Part shown: positions 6,328 to 10,010 of the stretch, piece after piece
How the letters are laid out: every line of letters begins with the position of its first letter
How positions within the stretch are numbered: the first letter of the stretch is position 1
From: an uncultured Oscillospiraceae bacterium
Lineage (GTDB): Bacteria; Bacillota; Clostridia; Oscillospirales; Oscillospiraceae
Length of the DNA stretch: 10,010 nt
Reading direction: 5' to 3'
Assembly: GCA_944385595.1 (NCBI GenBank)
Contig: CALWXY010000022.1
Coordinates: 1 to 10,010, forward strand
Notes under the pieces: model-generated
Databases searched by the model: none
Seen by the model: only the letters and a program-made list of their open reading frames with translations
Told to the model about the DNA's origin: nothing
Translations under genes and position numbers: made by a program

Positions 6328-7029
6328 ATGAGAAGAGTCCTATATCTGATTTTAACTGCGGTGATATCCGTTACGCTCCTGGCATCGGCGGCTCACGCCG
6401 CCGGCGATACGCCGACAGCCGAGGGGAGAACCGTCCGCGTCATCATACCCGTCGCATATTACAATTCGGATCAGGACGTCCAGTCCGGCTATATGAACTA
6501 CACCATGGAGTATCTGCACGAGATATCGCAGAGAACCGGCTGGCAGTATGAGATAATCAAGGTGCCGGGCGAGTACTCGAGCGGAGTGCAGACCGGCCTC
6601 GAGATGCTGAGAAACGGCGAGGCGGACCTCGTCGCGCCAATCCGCACATCCGAGGACATCGGAGACGACGTCGCCCTCTCCCGCAACAGCTACGTCACGT
6701 CCATGACCATACTCCAGGTGCCGAACTCCGTGTACGACGGCCTCGATTTGTGCTCCAACCTGAAGGTGGCCTTTTTAGAGGGCAGCCGCCTGCTCGCCGC
6801 GGCCGACGAGTATTTCGACAGATGCGGGGTGGAGCCGGAGTACATCTGCTGCGGCAGCATCGACGAACAGATACAGGCGGTCACCGGCGGCGACGCGGAT
6901 GTCATGCTCAACTCCAAACTCGAATATATACCAAATATGAGCGTCGTGGCCGAGTTCGCGCCGGAACAGCTCTTCTTCGCCGCAGTTGACCAGCAGCTGC
7001 TCAACGAGCTGGACAAGGCGCTCGTCTAG
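6328..7029 (+). CDS. Periplasmic-type substrate-binding (SBP_bac_3-like) sensor protein
   Basis: The 233-residue protein has a signal peptide (1-24, cleavage after SAAHA) followed by a family-3-like solute-binding fold: a first strand TVRVIIPVAYY, YLHEISQRTGWQYEIIKVP, the LRNGEADLVAPI segment and the second-lobe GSIDEQIQAVTGGDADVML segment. No C-terminal membrane anchor is present. The ATG has GGGGGTGAG upstream. The stop TAG overlaps the GTG of the cyclase gene by one base. In Clostridia this kind of domain is commonly the extracellular sensor part of a single membrane GGDEF protein, so the two genes probably descend from one fused gene or act as a coupled pair. The ligand may be an amino acid or similar small molecule; this is not determinable. 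The N-terminal part is intact, and the abrupt end after LNELDKALV is the odd feature. Confidence 0.8.
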   Translation: MRRVLYLILTAVISVTLLASAAHAAGDTPTAEGRTVRVIIPVAYYNSDQDVQSGYMNYTMEYLHEISQRTGWQYEIIKVPGEYSSGVQTGLEMLRNGEADLVAPIRTSEDIGDDVALSRNSYVTSMTILQVPNSVYDGLDLCSNLKVAFLEGSRLLAAADEYFDRCGVEPEYICCGSIDEQIQAVTGGDADVMLNSKLEYIPNMSVVAEFAPEQLFFAAVDQQLLNELDKALV

Positions 7030-7640
7030 TGGATTACCCCGTGCAGTCCATCTCGGCCATAGGCGCGTTCAGCCTGCTGGTCGCGGCCCTGCTGATTTTC
7101 CTGCTCGTCGAGAAGGAGAGAATGAGCCGCAAGCTGAGGCGCAAGACAATGGAGGACAGCCTCACTCAGCTCTACAACGCTTCCGCCTGCCGCACGCTGG
7201 TGTCGGAGCGGCTGGAGCAGATGAAGTCCGGCCAGCGGGGCGCGCTGCTGATTATGGATTTCGACAACTTCAAGGAAGTAAACGACTTCTACGGTCACCA
7301 GATGGGCGACAACATACTCGGGCAGTTTGCCGACATGCTGCGCGGAGTTTTTGACAAGGAGAGTATCGTTGCGCGCGTCGGCGGAGACGAATTCGCCGCC
7401 TTTATGTGCTCGGTTGAGAGCGACGCGGAGATCCACAGAGTATGCTCCACGCTGCGCGACAGGTCGCACTCCATCCTCGCCGGGGACGAGCGCATAACCA
7501 TCAGCATCGACGCGATTTCCGCCTACGCCCACAACGATTACGACGCGCTCTACCGCCTCGCGGACAAGGCGCTCTACCGGGCGAAGGGCAATATGAAAGA
7601 CCAGTACTTCATCGCGGAGTCGCCTGCAGTGGATATGTAA
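7029..7640 (+). CDS. Membrane-anchored GGDEF diguanylate cyclase
   Basis: The 203-residue protein has one membrane segment (about 8-27), a basic linker and a complete GGDEF domain: DSLTQLYN (43-50), IMDFDNFKEVND (75-86), GHQMGD (89-94), the active site VGGDEF (117-122), and YRLADKALYRAKG near the end. It should make cyclic di-GMP from GTP. The inhibitory RxxD site five residues before GGDEF is absent (DKES instead), so product inhibition at that site is not expected. The start is uncertain: the GTG at 7029 overlaps the previous stop (TAGTG) and has only a weak AAGG upstream, which suggests translational coupling or a frameshift in an originally fused sensor cyclase. An ATG at 7122 after AAGGAG would exclude the membrane segment. 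A c-di-GMP riboswitch begins right after the stop. Confidence 0.85.
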   Translation: MDYPVQSISAIGAFSLLVAALLIFLLVEKERMSRKLRRKTMEDSLTQLYNASACRTLVSERLEQMKSGQRGALLIMDFDNFKEVNDFYGHQMGDNILGQFADMLRGVFDKESIVARVGGDEFAAFMCSVESDAEIHRVCSTLRDRSHSILAGDERITISIDAISAYAHNDYDALYRLADKALYRAKGNMKDQYFIAESPAVDM

Positions 7641-7656
7641 CTCTGGGAAGTCGGGA

Positions 7657-7739
7657 AATAATGTTTGGCAAAATCGTTGAAAGACGATGACGCAAAGCTC
7701 TGAGTCTAAGACAGGAAACTGTTATGATTGTCAAGCTGC
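7657..7739 (+). ncRNA. Cyclic di-GMP-I (GEMM-I) riboswitch aptamer
   Basis: Landmarks of the class appear in order: AATAATG and GGCAAA (7667-7672); a hairpin ATCGTT-GAAA-GACGAT (7673-7688) carrying the GAAA tetraloop used for docking; the signature GACGCAAAGC (7689-7698); GTCTAAG (7704-7710); a second hairpin ACAG-GAAA-CTGT (7711-7722); and TATGATTGTCAAGCTGC (7723-7739). Exact 5' limits are approximate because I could not settle the closing stem. The aptamer follows the diguanylate cyclase stop by 16 bases and is followed by an overlapping terminator, so it should control transcription of the VTC-DUF4956-CotH genes according to c-di-GMP. Confidence 0.9.
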
Positions 7740-7781
7740 AAAAATCAAAGGCATCATTGCCTGATTTTTGCAGCTTTTTTT
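7734..7781 (+). terminator. Riboswitch expression-platform terminator
   Basis: A 13-bp stem AGCTGCAAAAATC (7734-7746) / GATTTTTGCAGCT (7763-7775) extends by AGGCA/TGCCT after a two-A bulge, and is followed by seven T (7775-7781). Its 5' arm uses the aptamer's last six bases (AGCTGC, 7734-7739). The two structures should therefore compete, which would favour a ligand-on switch; the direction is inferred. Confidence 0.88.
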
Positions 7782-7797
7782 ATTGGAGGTGGGGCGT

Positions 7798-8493
7798 TTG
7801 AACGAGGTTTACCGCCAGGAGAAGAAATATTTCATCACGCTGCCGGATATGCACCGCCTGGCCGGGCACTTCGAGCGGGTGATGATACCGGACGCGCACA
7901 ACGGCCCGCTGGGCTATACCATACGCTCGCTCTACTTCGACACGGTGGACGACGGCGACTACAACGCGAAGATAGACGGCCTTGAGCTGCGGCGCAAGCT
8001 GCGGCTGCGGATATATGACCCGTCGGCGGACTTTGCCATGCTGGAGATGAAGCAGAAGGAGGGCGCCTACCAGAAAAAGCGCTCGCTGCGCATATCGAGG
8101 GCCGACGCGCTGGAGCTGTGCGCCGGGCGCTATACAGCGCTGCTGAGATACCCGGATCCATTTGCCGCCGAGTGCTACGGGCTGATGCACATGGGCTGCT
8201 ACAGGCTGAAGACCATAGTCGAGTACAGGCGGCGGGCATATATTGCAAAGGAGAACAAAATACGCATCACCTTCGACCACGAGATACGGGCGACGGAGAC
8301 GTGCATGGAGCTGTCTTCGCCGCGGCTCAACATGTACCCGGTGTTTGACCGCTTCAATGTGGTGCTCGAGGTGAAGTACAACGGCTTTCTGCTGAGCTAC
8401 ATAAAAAATCTGGTGAACGAGACCGACCGCTCCGAGCTTTCCGTGAGCAAATACTGCCTTGCGCGGAGCGCGGGACTCAGGTTCGCCCTTTGA
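7798..8493 (+). CDS. VTC-domain (polyphosphate polymerase domain) protein
   Basis: The 231-residue protein matches the VTC catalytic fold: YRQEKKYFIT near the start, YTIRSLYFDT and a basic RRKLRLRIYD strand, LEMKQKEGAYQKKRS, TIVEYRRRAYI, IRITFDHEIRA, VVLEVKYNG and the C-terminal ELSVSKYCLAR. In eukaryotic Vtc4 the equivalent charged tunnel polymerises phosphate from ATP. Bacterial homologues in this gene order are annotated by the same domain, but their reaction is not well established. The start is TTG at 7798, because GGAGG (7785-7789) lies 8 bases before it; the frame opens further upstream only inside the terminator. It is the first gene after the c-di-GMP riboswitch, with the DUF4956 gene 13 bases downstream. 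No membrane segment is present, so it is probably cytoplasmic and attached to the DUF4956 protein. Confidence 0.9.
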   Translation: MNEVYRQEKKYFITLPDMHRLAGHFERVMIPDAHNGPLGYTIRSLYFDTVDDGDYNAKIDGLELRRKLRLRIYDPSADFAMLEMKQKEGAYQKKRSLRISRADALELCAGRYTALLRYPDPFAAECYGLMHMGCYRLKTIVEYRRRAYIAKENKIRITFDHEIRATETCMELSSPRLNMYPVFDRFNVVLEVKYNGFLLSYIKNLVNETDRSELSVSKYCLARSAGLRFAL

Positions 8494-8506
8494 GAGAGGA
8501 TTTGCC

Positions 8507-9184
8507 ATGAGACAACTGATACTTGAGATGTTTGAGAGCAGCGGCCAGCTGGACACGCGCACCATAGTGCTCCGCCTGCTGGTGTCGACTGTGATAGCGT
8601 TTTTCATCTACCTTTCGTATATGCTGTCGCACGAGGGGAGCATATACAGCAGGAAATTCAACGTGTCGCTTATGGCGCTGACCGTGATTACGACGGCGGT
8701 GATGATAGTCATAGGCAACAACATAGCGCTGTCGCTCGGCATGGTCGGCGCGCTGTCGATAGTCCGCTTCCGCACGGCCATCAAGGACTCGCGCGACACC
8801 ATCTATATCTTCTGGGCGATAGTCACCGGCATATGCTGCGGCTCGGGCGACTTTATGGTGGGCTGCGTCGGCTGCGCGTTCATATTCGCCATGCTGCTGG
8901 TGTTCGGACGCATAAAGAACGACAACAGGATGCTGTTCATCATCCGCACGACCCGCGTGAACGAGGAGCGCGTGGAGGCGCTGATGTTCCAGTACTTTGC
9001 CCGCAAGGCGAACCTGCGCGTCAAGAACACGACGGAGCAGAGCGCGGAGTTCATCTACGAGCTCAGCAAGCGTGTGCTGGATAGAGCCGGCAGGGGCGGC
9101 AGGAGCATAACGGACGCCGTGTACGAGCTGGGCGGAATAGAGTACTGCAACATAGTCATGCAGAACGACGAGATAAGCAGCTGA
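8507..9184 (+). CDS. DUF4956 integral membrane protein
   Basis: The 225-residue protein has membrane segments at about 20-40, 51-72 and 99-131, and the family's conserved stretch GALSIVRFRTAIKD between the second and third. A soluble C-terminal half follows. The ATG at 8507 has GAGAGGA 6 bases upstream, and the gap to the VTC gene is only 13 bases. DUF4956 proteins recur beside VTC-domain and CotH-type genes, so a membrane complex is likely, but no biochemical role is established that I know of. Isoleucine is encoded by ATA in 16 of 24 cases, typical of this part of the window. Confidence 0.92.
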   Translation: MRQLILEMFESSGQLDTRTIVLRLLVSTVIAFFIYLSYMLSHEGSIYSRKFNVSLMALTVITTAVMIVIGNNIALSLGMVGALSIVRFRTAIKDSRDTIYIFWAIVTGICCGSGDFMVGCVGCAFIFAMLLVFGRIKNDNRMLFIIRTTRVNEERVEALMFQYFARKANLRVKNTTEQSAEFIYELSKRVLDRAGRGGRSITDAVYELGGIEYCNIVMQNDEISS

Positions 9185-9200
9185 GCTTGGGGGTGAGGGC

Positions 9201-9536
9201 ATGAGATACCGCCTTATGGCAGCCGGGGCCGTGCTGGTGCTCATCGCGGCCTTCCTGATCTCCGGCCTGGACGGCGAGGCGAAGACCCGGCGCATCCACC
9301 AGCATATGACGGCCAGACAGGAGGACAGCGCCTGCGGCTGTGCCGGGACGGAGCTGTGCACGCACCTGCCGCTGCTGATTATAGACACCGGCGGCGTCGA
9401 GATACCGGGCGAGCCGCTCTCGGAGGACGGGCTGACCATGGCCGAGGGCGGAGACGTCGACTACGAGTACGAGTACGTCACCATGGCGGAGGACGGCAGC
9501 AGCACCATACAAGGATACCTACCTTGCCGGCATTGA
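9201..9536 (+). pseudogene. CotH-like protein gene, 5' part only, interrupted
   Basis: The frame starts at ATG 9201 after GGGGGTGAGG, 16 bases beyond the DUF4956 stop. It has an N-terminal membrane segment (4-21), Cys-containing CGCAGTELC, THLPLLIIDTGG and EIPGEPL, then an acidic DYEYEYVTMAEDGSST. This is the start seen in membrane-anchored CotH-family proteins (spore-coat kinase-like) found after VTC and DUF4956 genes. The kinase domain is missing: after about residue 102 the frame reads into unrelated DNA and stops at 9534-9536. The last roughly nine residues are therefore foreign. The CotH assignment rests on the short N-terminal motif and gene order. Confidence 0.65.
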
Positions 9537-9723
9537 GGCCATTATGGGCGCGCAGATTCAGCTCGGCGAAGCTGAGAACGGCTTTACCTTCTGGGAAGTC
9601 AAGAATTGCCCTCATATCGAGGTGAGTATCAAGTGCCCGCACATGGTCGCCAAAACGCAGGTACGAGAGAGCAGCGAAGGCCAGCTCTTTACCAAAGGCG
9701 GTAGAAGAGGCTGCGGCCGTTGA
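9505..9723 (+). pseudogene. 5'-truncated unidentified coding fragment
   Basis: In the frame starting at 9505 the sequence reads PYKDTYLAGIEAIMG and then GFTFWEVKNCPHIEVSIKCP, with the G/C-rich third positions expected of coding DNA, up to about 9660. The stop TGA is at 9721-9723. There is no start; the fragment begins at the break in the CotH-like gene. After about 9660 the frame becomes odd (ending GGRRGCGR), while the next frame becomes more protein-like (SSLPKAVEEAAAVEE) and leads straight into the SprT-like gene. The fragment may therefore be the N-terminal part of that gene with a frameshift. I do not recognise the family. Confidence 0.5.
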
Positions 9724-9757
9724 GGAGACCCCCGCCCAGACTGAGGAGCCCATGAAG

Positions 9758-10010
9758 ATGTCCGACGTCGTGACGAAGCTCGAAAACCTCTTCGATTTGC
9801 TCAACGCCGCCTACTTCGAGGACAAGCTGCCGAAGCCCGTTATTACGGTCCAGTCCACACCAAAGTTTTACGGCCACTGCTCCACCAAAAAGATTTGGAA
9901 GTCCGAGAACGACGCGCGGTATGAAATCAACATCGGCGCCGAGTATCTGAATCGGCCTTCCGCCGATACCGCGGCGACCATGTGCCACGAGATGGTCCAC
10001 CTCTACTGCC
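9758..10010 (+). CDS. SprT-like zinc metalloprotease domain protein, 3' end outside window
   Basis: The first 84 residues begin MSDVVTKLENLFDLLNAAYF and include the KLPKPVITVQS strand, YEINIGAEYLNRP and the metal-binding HEMVH (codons 9986-10000), as in SprT-like putative metallopeptidases. Such genes are often cargo of conjugative or integrative elements in gut Firmicutes. ATG 9758 has GAGGAG 9 bases upstream; an ATG at 9752 is only 3 bases from it. The frame is open upstream to 9626 with an Ala/Glu-rich sequence, so the true start could be earlier. Isoleucine codons here and in the preceding fragment include no ATA among nine, unlike the genes to the left. Confidence 0.75.
   Translation, partial: MSDVVTKLENLFDLLNAAYFEDKLPKPVITVQSTPKFYGHCSTKKIWKSENDARYEINIGAEYLNRPSADTAATMCHEMVHLYC

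Noticed and set aside
8477..9439. 320-codon minus-strand frame opposite the DUF4956 and CotH-like genes
   Set aside because: It crosses two real genes and has the composition of a reverse-complement shadow.
9478..9804. Minus-strand frame across the right-hand junction
   Set aside because: It has no ribosome binding site or family motif, and plus-strand frames in the same stretch show protein-like sequence and an HExxH motif.

Overview
The window looks like chromosomal DNA from a GC-rich, probably gut-dwelling anaerobic Firmicute (Clostridia, Oscillospirales-like). The grounds are strong GGAGG-type ribosome binding sites, a LytTR response regulator, a cyclic-di-GMP-I riboswitch ahead of a VTC/DUF4956/CotH cluster, a collagen-like fragment of the kind seen in clostridial surface or spore proteins, and heavy use of the isoleucine codon ATA. 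No species can be named from the sequence alone.

Left part (1-3080, minus strand). The 5' end of a two-component response regulator runs off the left edge, preceded by an 11-bp-period direct repeat that looks like an OmpR-family box. Next is the remnant of a collagen-like/right-handed beta-helix surface protein with no usable start and a one-base frame change. It is followed by an intact lipoprotein-type metallo-beta-lactamase-fold alkyl sulfatase.

Centre (2970-5964). A LytTR response regulator gene lies between the sulfatase gene (minus) and a CstA-family transporter gene (plus). Both flanking genes have the same promoter layout: an identical 23-bp element, 18 bp, the identical 10-mer GTACTGGCGG, 17 bp, then a -10 box. 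This predicts a local regulon in which the regulator controls both neighbours, resembling the E. coli BtsR-BtsT and YpdB-YhjX pairings but with a sulfatase added. A cluster of strong palindromes and a terminator follow cstA.

Right part (6328-9536, plus strand). A periplasmic substrate-binding protein and a membrane-bound GGDEF diguanylate cyclase meet at a TAGTG stop/start overlap. They probably derive from, or work as, one sensor cyclase. Seventeen bases after the cyclase stop a c-di-GMP-I riboswitch begins, with an overlapping terminator. It precedes a VTC-type polyphosphate polymerase-domain gene, a DUF4956 membrane protein gene and the 5' end of a CotH-like gene. Enzyme, sensor RNA and output operon therefore lie in one row.

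Right edge (about 9505-10010). The CotH-like gene breaks off and the sequence changes to unrelated coding DNA: a 5'-truncated fragment, then a SprT-like HExxH metalloprotease gene of the kind carried by integrative elements. Isoleucine codon use changes at the same point. This is either a mobile-element or rearrangement junction or an assembly chimera.
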